Numbered from the stretch's first letter, positions 44,968-57,595 are shown. The stretch: DNA of 64,000 nucleotides from Artemisia argyi (GCA_030686995.1 CM060680.1:202293322-202357321), one strand, 5' to 3'. The notes: generated by a model not told the origin, from the letters alone. Program-made: numbers and translations.

Positions 44968-47900
44968 ATGGCACCCCGTCGAAACCCTGTTAGGTCTACC
45001 AGGACTGGTCCTGCTGTGACTACTCCTACTCCTGCTCGTCGAGGTCGTCGACCTACTCGAAATGTTGAAACCCCTACTCCTGACAACCTGGACACCACTA
45101 ACCGTAACAACAGGAATCAAAATGTTGATGTTCAGGGAGACAATGATCATGTTCCACTTAATGCACCAACTGTGGATCAAGCAATGATCAACCAACTCGT
45201 GGAGCAAAGAGTTGCTGAACTACTAGCTGAGTCAAATCATTCCAACAATTCTGCAGGAACTTTTCCACCTGTTCGTGCTAATGGATGTCAATACAAGGAA
45301 TTCAAGATTTGTGGACCCATTGAGTTTGGTGGAAATGAAGGAGTGGTTTACTTAGTCAGATGGATTGAGAAGACTGAGTCAGTGTTTAATGTCAGTGGTT
45401 GTGCGGAGAATGCGAAGGTAAAGTTTGCTTCTTTTACTTTCAAGGATGAAGCTTTGACTTGGTGGAACAACTACCGAAATGCAGTTGGGAGTGATGTAGC
45501 ATATGCTATGACTTGGGAGCAATTTAAGTCCTTGCTGATTCAGACTTATTGCCCAAGGAATGAGGTCAAGAAGCTAGAGATTGAGTTTTGGAACCACAAG
45601 GTGAAAGGTAATGATATGGCGACTTACAATCGTCGTTACCAGGAGTTAGCCTTGTTGTGCCCTGATATGGTGAAAACCGAGACTCAAAAGATTGAGAGGT
45701 ATACTGATGGATTGCCTGTAGCTACGAGGAATGATGTAATTTCTGCTAGGCCTGCAAACATCCATGAGGCAATCACAATTGCTCAACAACTTATGGATTC
45801 GTTGGAATTAGAAGAAGCTGATAAGGAGAAGAATGGAAAGAGAAAGAGAGACCGTCACTCTAAGAGTAATGATCACCGAAGCAAGAGACAAGCTAAGGCT
45901 TATGCTATTGGGAATGGAGATAAGAAGAATCAGAACGGTGATGCACTCAAGTGTGATCGTTGCCACCAGCATCACACTGGATGGTGTAGTGTGAAATGCC
46001 AGAATTGCTCAAAGAAAGGACACACAGCTAGGGACTGTAGAGCTCGACCTCTTGCAATGGTTCAAGCTGCTCCTGAGATGAGAAACAAGGCAGATGTTAC
46101 CTGTTATGGATGTGGAAAGAAGGGACACTATAGGAATGAGTGTAGAGAATCGCGGAACCGTGGAAATCAAGGCTCGGGTGGTAATGGGTACAATTATGGA
46201 AACCGTGGACGACAAGATAATGGGGACCAACGTGTGGAAGCTGGAGCTGCTCAGGGAAGAGTGTATGCACTCGGGAACGAGAGAGGAGAAGATCCGAACG
46301 TCGTTACTGGTACGTTCCTTCTCAATAATCGTTATGCTTCCATACTGTTTGATACTGGTGCCGATAGGAGTTTTGTGTCCACTACCTTTGCACCCTTACT
46401 AGAGAAACCCCCGATGGCCTTAGGAATTGGATATGATATTGAATTAGCAAATGGAAACCTAGAAAGGATTAATACCATCATTCGCGGTTGTACGTTAAAT
46501 TTCTTGAACCACCCTTTCAACATAGATCTTCTACCCGTCACGTTAGGAAGTTTTGACTTTATCATTGGTAGGGATTGGTTGTCGAAGTATCGTGCTCACA
46601 TACTTTGCGACGAGAAGATCGTGCGTGTACCATACGGAAAGGAAGTCCTAAATATATTAGGAGACCGAAAGGATTCTAGGAGCCTATCCCGATTAGTAGT
46701 GATTTCGTGCACTAAGTTACCGAAGCTAATGGAGAAGGGATGTTATCTTTTCTTAGCTCAAATTTCTGAAAAGGGAGAGACGAAGAAAAAGGAAAGGTGC
46801 ATTGGAGATGTGCCTATAGTTCGTGATTTTCTTGATGTGTTTCCCGATGATTTGCCGGGAATCCCGCCGACTAGACAAGTGGAGTTTCAGATTGAGTTGA
46901 TACCTGGTGCTGCACCTGTAGCACGAGCACCTTATCGTCTTGCACCTACCGAACTGGAAGAGTTGTCGAAACAATTGGCAGAGTTAGCCGAAAAGGGATT
47001 CATAAGACCAAGTTCTTCACCTTGGGGAGCCCCAGTCTTATTTGTGAAGAAGAAGGATGGATCGTTTCGTATGTGTATTGATTATAGAGAGTTGAATAAG
47101 TTAACGGTGAAGAATCGATACCCGTTACCTAGGATCGATGACTTGTTCGATCAACTCCAAGGATCGAGTGTGTATTCGAAGATCGATTTGAGATCGGGAT
47201 ATCATCAACTTCGAGTTCGTGAGGAGGATATTCCGAAAACGGCTTTCAGAACCCGTTACGGGCATTACGAGTTTCAGGTGATGCCGTTTGGGTTGACTAA
47301 CGCACCAGCAATATTCATGGATCTCATGAATCGTGTGTGTAAGCCATACTTGGATAAGTTCGTGATTGTATTCATCGATGACATCCTGATTTATTCAAAG
47401 AGTGAGAAAGAGCATGAGGAGCATTTAAGACTCATTTTGGAATTGCTCAGGAAGGAGAAACTTTATGCCAAGTTTTCGAAATGCGAATTTTGGATTCCGA
47501 CTGTACAGTTTTTGGGTCATGTGATTGACAGACAAGGAGTCCATGTGGATCCTGCAAAAATTGAGGCGATAAAAGATTGGGCTGCACCTACAACCCCGAC
47601 CGAAGTTCGTCAATTTTTGGGTTTAGCTGGTTATTACCGAAGATTCATTGAGGGATTTTCGAAGATAGCTAAACCATTGACCAAATTGACCCAAAAGAGT
47701 GTTACGTATGAATGGGGAGATAAAGAAGAGGAAGCGTTTCAATCGCTTAAGAAAATGTTGTGTAGTGCTCCTATCTTAGCGTTACCAGAAGGTAACGAGG
47801 ATTTCGTTGTCTATTGTGACGCCTCACATAAAGGTTTAGGAGCCGTGTTAATGCAACGAGAGAAGGTGATAGCTTATGCTTCCCGACAGCTCAAAAAGCG

Positions 47901-49644
47901 TGAGAAAAACTACACTACCCATGATTTGGAGCTCGGTGCTGTGGTTTTTGCTTTAAGAATATGGAGACATTACTTGTACGGAACCAAGTGTGTTGTGTTT
48001 ACCGACCACAAAAGTCTACAACACATCTTGAATCAAAAAGAGCTCAACATGAGACAACGACGCTGGATCGAGTTGCTAAGTGATTATGATTGTGAAATTC
48101 GCTATCATCCTGGTAAAGCAAACGTTGTTGCTGATGCTCTTAGTCGAAAGGAAAGAGTACCACCATTACGAGTTAGGTCATTGGGAATGACTATCGTATC
48201 GCCATTACCATCTCAAATACTCGAAGCTCAAACGGAAGCGTTGAAAGCAGAAAATAGATCTGCCGAGAACATATTTGGGATGGCTGATAATGAGAAAGGA
48301 TTTGTTAAGCGTTCGGACGGATTGTTATGTTTTGGAGATCGGATTTGGGTACCGTTATATGGAGAAATTCGAGAATTGATTATGCATGAGTCGCATAAGT
48401 CAAAGTACTCCATTCACCCTGGTTCCGATAAAATGTATCAGGATCTTAAGAAGTTCTATTGGTGGCCAAATATGAAGGCAGATATAGCATCGTACGTTAG
48501 TAAATGCTTGACATGCGCCAAGGTTAAGGCTGAACACCAGAGACCGTCAGGACTGCTAACGCAACCAGAACTTCCAGTCTGGAAATGGGAGCGGATTACT
48601 ATGGACTTCATTACCAAATTACCGAGGACAGCTAGCGGTTGTGACGCTATCTGGGTAATTGTGGACCGTCTGACAAAGTCTGCTCATTTCCTAGCTATTA
48701 GTGAAGATGATAGTGTGGATAAGCTTGCAAGGTTATATGTGAAGGAAATTATTTCGCGTCATGGAGTCCCGATATCTATTATTTCGGATCGTGATAGTCG
48801 TTTTACGTCAGCTTTGTGGCGATCACTTCAAACGGCTTTGGGGACGAGGCTTGATATGAGTACTGCATATCATCCCCAAACTGATGGTCAAAGTGAGAGG
48901 ACCATTCAGACGCTAGAGGATATGCTTCGTGCATGCATCATAGACTTTGGTAAAGGCTGGGAGAAGTATTTGCCCCTTGCGGAATTCTCCTATAATAACA
49001 GCTACCACACAAGTCTTAAGGCTGCACCATTCGAAGCTTTGTATGGCAGAAAGTGTCGTTCGCCTATTGGTTGGGCAGAAGTTGGAGATAGTCAACTTAC
49101 AGGCCCTGAGCTTATTTTAGAAACTACCGAGAAAGTAACTCAGATTCGTGATCGGTTGCAAGCCGCCAGAGATAGGCAGAAGAGCTACGCCGATCAGAGA
49201 CGTAAACCTTTAGAGTTCCAGGTTGGAGACTAAGTGATGCTGAAAGTCTCGCCTTGGAAAGGTATAATACGTTTCGGGAAACGTGGTAAACTCAACCCGC
49301 GCTACATTGGACCATTCTTGATCTTAGAAAGAATTGGGCCCGTGGCTTATAGGTTGGAATTACCGTCTGAACTGAGCAAAGTTCACGACGTGTTTCATGT
49401 GAGTAATTTGAAGAAATGTCTTTCTGATGAAATGCCCGTCATTCCAATGAGGGACATTCGTATAGATGAGAAACTGAATTTCGTGGAGGAACCGATTGAG
49501 ATTTTAGATCGTGAAGTTAAACGACTCAAGAGAAGTCGCATTCCGCTCGTCAAGGTTCGTTGGAATTCCCGACATGGACCAGAATATACGTGGGAACGTG
49601 AGGACGAGTTCAGGAAGAAATATCCGAAGCTTTTCACTTCGTAG
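44968..49644 (+). pseudogene. gag-pol: Gag-Pol polyprotein of element C, one in-frame stop before the chromodomain
   Basis: One frame encodes the particle protein and all enzymes. Gag core lies at about 105-290. Two CX2CX4HX4C knuckles lie at 344-357 and 379-392, with another Cys/His cluster at 329-340. Protease active site is FDTGA with D462. Reverse transcriptase includes [20 protein letters not shown] and FIDD at 802-805. RNase H has [14 protein letters not shown]. The integrase HHCC finger ([22 protein letters not shown]) precedes catalytic D1213, D1274 and E1310. Codon 1422 is TAA (49231-49233), after which the same frame is open for another 136 codons with the integrase tail ([20 protein letters not shown]) and a chromodomain ([19 protein letters not shown]). 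In family members this position is not a stop, so the element is broken by one codon, or the tail needs read-through. All other motifs look intact. Confidence 0.93.
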
Positions 49645-49688
49645 ATAAATTTTTTCCGAGTGAAACCCGGGACGGGTTTCCTTCTGAG

Positions 49689-49698
49689 ACGGGGAGGA
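49689..49698 (+). other. Polypurine tract of element C
   Basis: ACGGGGAGGA immediately precedes the 3' LTR (TGTGACAACC), the normal plus-strand primer arrangement. Confidence 0.85.
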
Positions 49699-50094
49699 TG
49701 TGACAACCGGCAGTTTAGGGAGCCATTTTAAAAATCCGCATTTCGATATAAGTTCGTTTATAATTTTTATTTGAAATTTTCATTTCACAACGAACTTGTA
49801 AGACCTATTTTATGGAAATTTTATTTAATGACGTTATGGTATTCGTGAATTATGTTCATAATTCGTTTTTGATTATGTGATCGGTGATGTGTATTTGAAT
49901 TCTCACTTGGTACTACGTTGACTTTGGCACTAGGATTACCTAACATAGTTTTATGATTCGTCTTAACGAGTCCGTTATATATTTTAATTAATTACGAGAG
50001 GTTCTCGTGTAATATGGAAATTTTAAAATGAGTTCGGGTTCGGGCCACGTGTTTTTACATTTACCCACATCACCCGCTCAATCGTAATAATATC

Positions 50095-50128
<34 letters not shown>

Positions 50129-53100
50129 ACTTATTATTATTATTATTGTTATTACAAAAAAAAAAGTTATTAAAGGGTCCGTTTGGGTCCGGTTCTACAC
50201 ACACACCAACACAACACAACACTCATCTCTCACCTCACTCTCTCCTCCCTCACTAATATTAACCCTAGCCGCCACTATTGAGATCCGGCCACCACAGCGC
50301 ACCGCCGACCACCACCTTAAACCACCACCACCAAATTGTTCCTCTCTTCACCCTCTTTCTTTTGGTGTATCATACACACTCTAAAACAACCCCTAACATC
50401 ACGAAATCTAAAGATTTCCGTTCGGATTTTTAGTAGTTTTCTAGATCTAAGCATTGAAGGATTTAGAAGGTGAGAAGAACCATTTTCAAGGTTTTGGGAG
50501 CCACGAATTGGTTTTGTTTCGTGGCTACATGAATTATTTTCGTGTAAATCGAATGGGTTTTAATTAAAAACGTGAATACTCATGGATGGTTGATTGGAAA
50601 AACGTTTTCTTAATAAGTTTGGTATCCGGTTTTATGGGTTTGGGTCGTGGTTGACTCGGAACCGAGAGCTAAGCTCTCGGCTTAACATGATTCGAAGCCG
50701 TGTATGGCTTGGGTCCTTGATAGCCTTGTTTCTTTGATTGATTGATGGTTTAGATTGTTGTCGAGGGTGTTGAACCTCGATGTGATGCTAGCCGAGACCT
50801 CAAGGGTTCTCGTTGAAGTGTGGTTTGAGCCCTTGGCTCGTATGATTCTTTGTGGTTCGACCCTTGGGTCGCGGCTCTTGCCGAATGCAACCTTATTGTC
50901 ATTTGACATTTGGGTCAAATGGTTTACATACTTATTTGGTTTAGCTCATGTGAGCTATGTGATGTTAGATTCGAGTGCTAGTTACTCGTGGTTCGGAGCC
51001 GAGACTCAAGTGAGTCGAGGGCTCGGGTCGACTTGGTAAACCGACCCACACATTAACTTGGTTAATGTTATTATTTGTCTAGTGTGAACAAGTTGTTATA
51101 TAATTGTTGGTTATTATTGTTATTGTTATTTTGTCGTGGTAATATTTCTCGGCCGAACACTTTGGGTCGAATTGAATTGGATTTGGTTATGGTTTAATAT
51201 TGAGGAGTTGTTGTCGAGTGGTATATGATATGAGGACCGGTTATGAGACGGTCGTTAGATGACGGAGATAGGTTAGTCGGGTACCGTAGTCGGACCTTAT
51301 TGTTGTAGCCCGTGGTTGAGATTGTGATTTGGACGGAGATTTATTATTTATGACTTTGGTTTATTATTGGACTTGGACAATGAGCCGAGAGTCATGACTC
51401 GGACATATGACCATTTCGTGTAACTCAATAAATATTAAAAGTAAAACGAGAATAATAAAACTCGTAATAATAATTATTAGTAATATGAACGTTTATACGA
51501 AAGTATATACGTGAGTAACGTATATATAACTATATAAACGCGTATATTAATAATAATAATAATCACGAGTCGTATTATAAATAATACGATTAGATATATA
51601 TTAGGCTACGAAAGTGGCGTAATATTATTAAACGTATTATTATTATAAAAATTGTGTTATAAACGGGAAACTCCCGACAATTATGGAACGTTTAATAAAA
51701 TGTTGTTTTGGATATATAACGGATAAACTTATTGAGTTAGGCGAAATTGTTGTCGCTCGGGTCCAGGTAAGTTACTATTTGTGACGTTCGTGTTGTCACG
51801 GATATATGACGACTAATATAGACGTTTTCTATAATTAAATAACCACTTAACCGTAAGGTTGAGCCGGGTTATTTAGCTATATGAAACGAACATATTAGTG
51901 GGCATCGTATCCTACGACGCCCATAGGTTGTAGTATATGTAAAGTGTAATAGATTGCGAGTGTATATATCGGGAAATCTGGCCAATTTGACGATATATAC
52001 GAGGAATTTATTAAACTATGATATATACTATATAGTCAATACGTGCTATGTGCTTTATATGTGTTTTAGATTGGGTGTAATCTTGGAATGGTATATTACG
52101 TAAATAAATATGAGGATTATCAAATCGACGGATTTGGTAAACTTTGGCGATTTATTTAAATGATATATTGGGCTAATATTAGATCTATAGTTTATTTATC
52201 TTTCTATGTGTGATCTTGTTGGTTTGTTTTGAGTCGACCCACCACCCGTATGGATACCAAACGCAAATACACCAAACTAATACGAAATGGATTTTCGGTA
52301 ATAAAACGGATTCTCGTCCGGGTTTGGGAATATTATATATTTGAGGAAATGATTTCTGAAAGAGTTAATATTGTTAGGTCTTGCCAAGTCCGTAGTTGCT
52401 GTTTCGTGAGTTATCATACATCTTATTGCTACCTACCTCGTCTTGCTATATTTCTGGACTTGAGGTGAGTCATAGCCCCACTTTTTACTCTTGAACTATG
52501 TTTTCAACGATTGGGGTGAGAAACGTGCAAATTATTTTACGTGGACTATTATCGCTTTTATATGCTTTCTAAACTTGCTATGCGTATGGACTAGGATCTA
52601 TTGTCAGCTTTAGTCACACATGTCGTGTGTACTATTCAAGGTTGGCTTATTTGGTTATTTGGGATTGTCAGCTTTAGTCACATATATGTTGTGTGTACTA
52701 TTCAAGGTTGACTTATTTAGATACTGTAGCGTGCACCTATAGGTTATTAATACTTCGGAGGTTATCCGAGTATTTATTGGTATTACGGGGGTTACCCGAA
52801 TATCTATGTTAGTACGGAAGGGTATCCGTGTGTTTTGTTAGTACGGAAGGGTATCCGTGTGTTTTGGTTATTGCGGAAGGGTTTCCGTGTGTTATGTTGA
52901 GAGCGGAGGGTATCCGCAGGCTTTTAGCGAATCCTTAATCTAGCTAGCAAGCGTTTTGCGTATATGTCCACTATATTATTAGTTGAACTTAAACCTATGA
53001 TCTCACCAGCGAAAGCTGACTTTTAGCACGTTTTCTCAGGTAATTAAGTGTTGAGGTGCATGCTTGGATTGGAAGGCTCGGCTGTGGCACACGGTTATGG

Positions 53101-53333
53101 ATCTATATTTTCTAAACTCTGATAATTAAATTTGGACCTATTGTTATTTTATTTTGGGCCTGACTCTGAAATGATGTTGGGATAAATGTAAACCTTAAAA
53201 CCCCGTATTTTGGTTGTGTTTTTACTATGTTTACTTTATCTCGTTCTATATTGTCTTGTGTTGGATACCAATCCCCGTAGCACCCCGAAAGCTTGTTGAG
53301 TCTTCCGCTGTATCAAATTTTGGGGGTGTTACA
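49699..53333 (+). repeat. 3' LTR of element C
   Basis: 3635 bp, differing from the 5' LTR by a 12-bp shorter (ATT)n run and about five substitutions (for example GAGAGCC/GGGAGCC at its start and TCGTGCC/TCTTGCC near 52380). It ends next to the target duplication ATAAG at 53334-53338. Confidence 0.96.
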
Positions 53334-53437
53334 ATAAGATAGACTAAAGAATCCTAAAAATAAAAATAAAATCTTACTAGAAAGGAATCTAGCAAGTAGA
53401 CCTAATAAAAAGAGATTCTAACCTAGACAATAACTAT

Positions 53438-53455
53438 TCCCCGGCAGCGGCGCCA
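53438..53455 (-). other. Primer-binding site of element B (tRNA-Asp type)
   Basis: On the minus strand TGGCGCCGCTGCCGGGGA lies six bases inside the 5' LTR. This matches the tRNA-Asp-type site usual in Athila/TAT elements (TGGCGCCGTTGCCGGGGA) with one difference, and it supports both the orientation and the lineage of B. Confidence 0.85.
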
Positions 53456-53461
53456 AAAACT

Positions 53462-54875
53462 TGATGCGTAGGGATGGCACCTGGCTTTACCTCTCGAGGG
53501 ATCTCGAGAAGCTTACAACCCCCACCAGGCAGTGTACCTGACCGTTGTAGTATAGTATAGTGACAAGTACCGGGGGATTGATCGTTCAGCTGGGAATAGT
53601 GTCGCTAGGATTAGAAAACCTAAATACTAGTTCTAAAGGTGAGGGTTGATTATTTTTTGTATTTTTATATTTTTTAGAAAGCAAGTAAAAATCTCGGGTT
53701 TTAAGGATTTAGGCGGAATTAGTTGCTAATCAACTAACCCAATACTAAAGATGCAATCAAAATAAAATACTAGAAATGAAAATAAAACTAAGTTAAACTA
53801 AGGTTGTGAGCAATAAGTGGAGAAATTATGTTTACTTAGATTTCACTACTCCCTAGATATCTTTTACACGTTAATTACTTGTTATAGTTGCGTGAATGAC
53901 GAATTGTATTCCTTAATACCATTCATGGGGTGGCGCACTTAATTCCCCAATCCTATGAGTGCCTACTTCACTCCTATGTCGAGCCGGCTAAGAAGCTCCT
54001 AACATGGGATCATTAGAATTTACTCATGCATTAAATACAACCAATAAAACCTAGTGCACGTCAGTTCATGTTTCCTAAGACGTTCAAGCATGTTACCATT
54101 TGGAGATCTGCCAGTTTTGTTAAGCCTAACATCGAAATCATTCACCCAATACAACCATAAACAAGTAATCAACACATAATTAACATCTAGGTTTCATTAG
54201 ATCTAAGCAAACACAAGATAGATCTAGCCTAGCATGATGGAATTAAGACAAGAACAAGATATAGACAACCAACACATAGACATATTGATTGAATTAGAAA
54301 AACACTTATCTCAATTACACATGAAAGGGTTCAAGGGCTGAAAACCCTTGAAAAACCTGTAAAATTCGTAATAGGTTCGGCCTCTAGGGTTTCTCCAAAC
54401 TTCTCTCTTTTATGAATGAAAATTAGAAAACTATATATAGGAAATTGAGGCTGATAGCGTCAAGACCAAATAGGTGACGCCGTCATCTCGCCGCCAAAAT
54501 ATTTCTCGGACTGCCTTGATCTACATCTGACGCCGTCATGTGTTATGGTCTTCCAGGCCATCACGTCTTTTATTCTTGACGCTCTTCCTTGTGACGCCTT
54601 AATGTTTGTACTGGACCGTCATGCAAATTACTCTTGACGCCGTCAGGATGTTGCTCTTGACGCCGTCACCTACTGTTTCCAGCAAGGAAAATTAAGACTT
54701 TGGCGTTTTCTTCACTTTTATGCTCAAAAAATGTCCGAATTGCTTCCTTTTCCAGATTTCACTCCCAAAGTACCTAAAATCACAAAAGGAACGATTTAGG
54801 GCAATATTTGATCAAATAAATTCAATTCTGGGGCTTAAATGACCCCCTAAAAGTGGTTCATTTTTCGCCTCATCA
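53462..54875 (-). repeat. 5' LTR of element B
   Basis: 1414 bp. On the minus strand the order is LTR start, TGACG palindrome cluster (54668-54475), CTATATATAG (54440-54431), then the transcribed part. This order marks the cluster as U3 promoter sequence. Confidence 0.92.
54431..54668 (-). promoter_or_regulatory. U3 promoter: TGACG inverted-pair cluster upstream of a TATA box
   Basis: TGACGCCGTCA occurs perfectly at 54475-54485, 54528-54538, 54635-54645 and 54658-54668, with a degenerate copy at 54592. Each is two TGACG half-sites facing each other across one base. TGACG is the core bound by TGA-class bZIP factors (as-1 type elements). On the element's own strand the cluster ends about 35 bp before the TATA-type CTATATATAG. 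The 3' LTR and fragment F keep the same layout. Confidence 0.65.
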
Positions 54876-55758
54876 CTTACTAAGCGAAAGCTTATGGTTT
54901 AGTTGTCTAACCATGTTTTGTAGGTTCATATATCATGGAGATTCTACGGTTTGGGGTATGAGTTAAGACTTGCTTATATGCGAAGTGTAGAAGGATTTGG
55001 TAAGATAGTAGGAGTTGGGTAGTATACCGAGCTCAAGTGTCATGTTTGTACCCCCGTGAGTCATTAATGTTTTATAAAGTATGGTCAAGTGTCAAGTGTT
55101 TGAATTGGTGGTCAATTTGTAAGTTATAACATGGTTCATGTATTTTATGGTCAAGTTATGGGAGTGTTTGCGTTAAGTGTGTTTTTACCCATTTTGGGTA
55201 GCAAATGGGTTGATTAATTATGTAAATGATTAAGTATGAAAGGTAAATGGCTTTGGTTGAGTTTGGTGTAAAACGAAAGTGATATAAGTGGTTTGTTGCG
55301 AAATGGGTCAAAACGGGTTATTTGCATAACCCGTCGTAAAGTACCCCTTCGGGGTATCGTAAGATAAATGTTTTTGCATGAAAATGAGCTCATTCATATA
55401 CCAAATAAATTTGGAAAGTTGGGTTGATATTCGAGTTCGGGAGGTCGGGTTTCCGGCCGGGGATTTTGAAAGTGATTTCGGGACAACAAGCTGTCCAGAT
55501 TTTCGTGGCAGACTGTGCAGATTTAATGGCAGTTTTCAAAAATTCATATCTTTTAATCCGTAAGTCGTCACGGGTCGTGCTACCTATCGTTTCGAAGGTG
55601 ATTGAGTCTATTTTCATCTAAAAATAGGCCCAAGGTCTGATTGTGTACTGATTTTTGTCAGTTTATGAAAGAGTAACAGAAGATCATTTTTAGTTCAAGC
55701 GTTTCCGCGTAAAAAGTCAAAGTTTTCAAAGTATGCGGGCACGGGGTGTTACATTTAG

Positions 55759-57595
55759 GTTGCCATATTGAACAAATAATGCATATATAGATATTCGTTA
55801 CTAAAAAATTCTAATACCTGGGGATCTGATTGATGTTGTTTGCAGAAGGAACAAATAATCAGGTATATACCCAACCTACACCGAATGAAGAGTGATTATA
55901 GGATACTTCTGCCACATATATAAAAGTGTGCTTGTATAAATAAAATCTATAGCTGCACAGAGAGCTACGCCTACCTACTTGGAGTAACTAAGAATTTTAT
56001 CAAACTCCCTTCGCTCGGCAAATGCTACAACTTTTGGTGTTGCTCTTGCTTTGATGAAGATTTTCAATGCAAGATCATTGTCAACAGTCTGTAGGTAAAA
56101 TTTAAATAAACCAAGTTTTAATAATGGAACATTTAATGTAAATAAAAGCAAACTCAAAACTTTGATATTGTATGCCTTCACAAGATATCCACAACATGAT
56201 ACTTTCAACACCAACAAAACCATAAAGTTCATTAAGAAAAATCAAAATTCTCGTTTTGGCGATGAGTGATTCAGAGTATCTGCAATTCAAATCCAGTGCA
56301 CCTTGTATAGTACTAAAGTGCTTTATAAAAAGCGTAAACGTTTCAAAGAACAAATCTACAAGCGGGAGTGCCGACTGTGCCAAAGTTTCAATATTGCAAC
56401 TCAACTCAATGGTGTTGAAGAAACATTCCTTCAATACCCTTAAGGGTCGATTCAAAGTTCTTTAGGTTGCTGATTGACGTGTTCCGAGAAACGGGTCATT
56501 TCTGATATGAGGTTATAACAGGCGAGCTTCTTTGGGCTGAGCTTGAACCTCTAAGAGCACCGGGGCTTGCATCTGTTGTGCATACATGAGATGAATCAGG
56601 TTCATTTTTAGTTACTCTTGAAGATCTTGTTGTTCACAAAAAGGTGGATCTTGATACCTGCAAATTAACAATTTGATACATTGGTAGTTAAGGCTGCTTG
56701 TACAATTATTATACCACAACAAGCAAAAAGAAGAAACTATTTATGTAAGCCACAACCTGCATTCTCTCTTTTTGCTCGTGCTATGTCTTTGGTTAATGCT
56801 GCCCATAAGGTTAAGCTTGTCTATGGTATGTTGACCAAATAGCTCAAAGCTGGCATGTGACCAAATGACTTTACATAAACCATGAGGAAATTAAGGAAGA
56901 TTGGATCAATGATCCTTAAACTGTGTTAGGATTTAATGTGCAGAATGGATGGATCATTATAATGCTTAATGAGAGGTTTATGGCTTATAATGAATGGTTT
57001 TGAATGTTTAGTGTCATGTTGAAAGTCAAAATTAAAAAGTCATGTTGAATGTCAACCATCTCTTGAACTGGATAAATACTGTTTCATTTAGTTTTGAATT
57101 TCAGATTTCGAACTCATATGAGGTTACGCATCGTCCTCTGATTCTTACGTGCAACAAGAATTATTTAGGAAACACTAATGAAAGTATGATACCTGTGACT
57201 GCAATAAATTCTAAATAAACATTGTAATATCATTCAAAGATATCTATTCGTTCATCACTTACATGACGGGAATCATATGGATCAAGTCACGTGCCACATA
57301 ATTCAATGTGAAAGATGTTGCAGTAGGACATTCGACCTACAAGCCAGAATTGGCGATTAGTGGTTTTTGACAATGGAATTACATTGTGGTCATGATCATT
57401 TGAAAAATGCTCGTATCCAATGCCTAAAACAGAAGAAAGATTGACTTAGAATAGGGAAATGTCATGCGGCATACCATAGTAAATCCAGTGCTTACAAACA
57501 ACTTTGACAACAAATCATACGAGAAATACAAACTTTTGAATTTATGATTTTTCGGCAATCTTCAGCAGGTAAAAAACAGTCAAAATGGTTAGAAT
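55759..57595 (-). pseudogene. CHC: Clathrin heavy chain segment and flank, copy 2, right part
   Basis: This continues 32643-32853 after solo LTR D and matches 3590-5986. The best exon is 56088-55975: acceptor CTACAG, then [19 protein letters not shown] and [11 protein letters not shown]. It retains the splice acceptor and TVDN residues that copy 1 lost. Its last codon before the donor is TAG where copy 1 has CAG. An alanine codon is missing at the same place in both copies, so that loss predates the duplication. Upstream on the minus strand, 56455-56102 holds a 117-codon open frame I cannot identify (FFNTIELSCNIETLAQSALP). The rest is non-coding, with about 90 bp near 57150 absent from copy 1. 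Confidence 0.75.

Larger units (their letters stand above)
40013..53333 (+). mobile_element. Young Tekay-like Ty3 chromovirus C (13.3 kb)
   Basis: LTRs 40013-43659 (3647 bp) and 49699-53333 (3635 bp) begin TGTGACAACC and end GGTGTTACA. ATAAG is exactly duplicated at 40008-40012 and 53334-53338. The length difference of 12 bp is explained by the (ATT)n run near 40408-40452. I count only about five substitutions between the LTRs (about 0.15%). Internal order: accessory acidic/coiled-coil frame, then gag, protease, reverse transcriptase, RNase H and integrase in one frame, then a stop, then the integrase tail and chromodomain. The chromodomain marks a chromovirus; the long LTRs and Gag style suggest the Tekay/Del clade. 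It lies inside element B in the opposite orientation. Confidence 0.96.
33864..54875 (-). mobile_element. Athila-like Ty3 element B with gag-protease only, split by element C
   Basis: LTRs at 33864-35276 and 53462-54875 begin TGATGCG and end CATCA in plus-strand reading. CTTAC is exactly duplicated at 33859-33863 and 54876-54880. The element is on the minus strand, so its 5' LTR is the right-hand one. Without element C it is about 7.7 kb. It has a tRNA-Asp-type primer site and one gag-protease frame. No reverse transcriptase, integrase or envelope-like frame is visible in the 2.4 kb downstream of gag. It is therefore non-autonomous. The LTRs differ by about 3% by eye. Confidence 0.92.
32854..55753. 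mobile_element. Solo LTR D (about 1.9 kb), split by element B
   Basis: The outer ends are TGTTAGACCC (32854) and GGGGTGTTACA (55753), with TTTAG exactly duplicated at 32849-32853 and 55754-55758. Removing element B leaves about 1.88 kb with no coding region, so the remainder is best read as a solo LTR. The end GGTGTTACA resembles that of the C-family LTRs, which hints at a chromovirus-type element on the plus strand, but I cannot fix the lineage. The interruption lies at 33859-33863/54876-54880. Confidence 0.8.

Noticed and set aside
32854..55753. One giant 22.9-kb element bounded by TTTAG
   Set aside because: The inner LTR pairs and target duplications show that most of it is two later insertions; only about 1.9 kb belongs to D.
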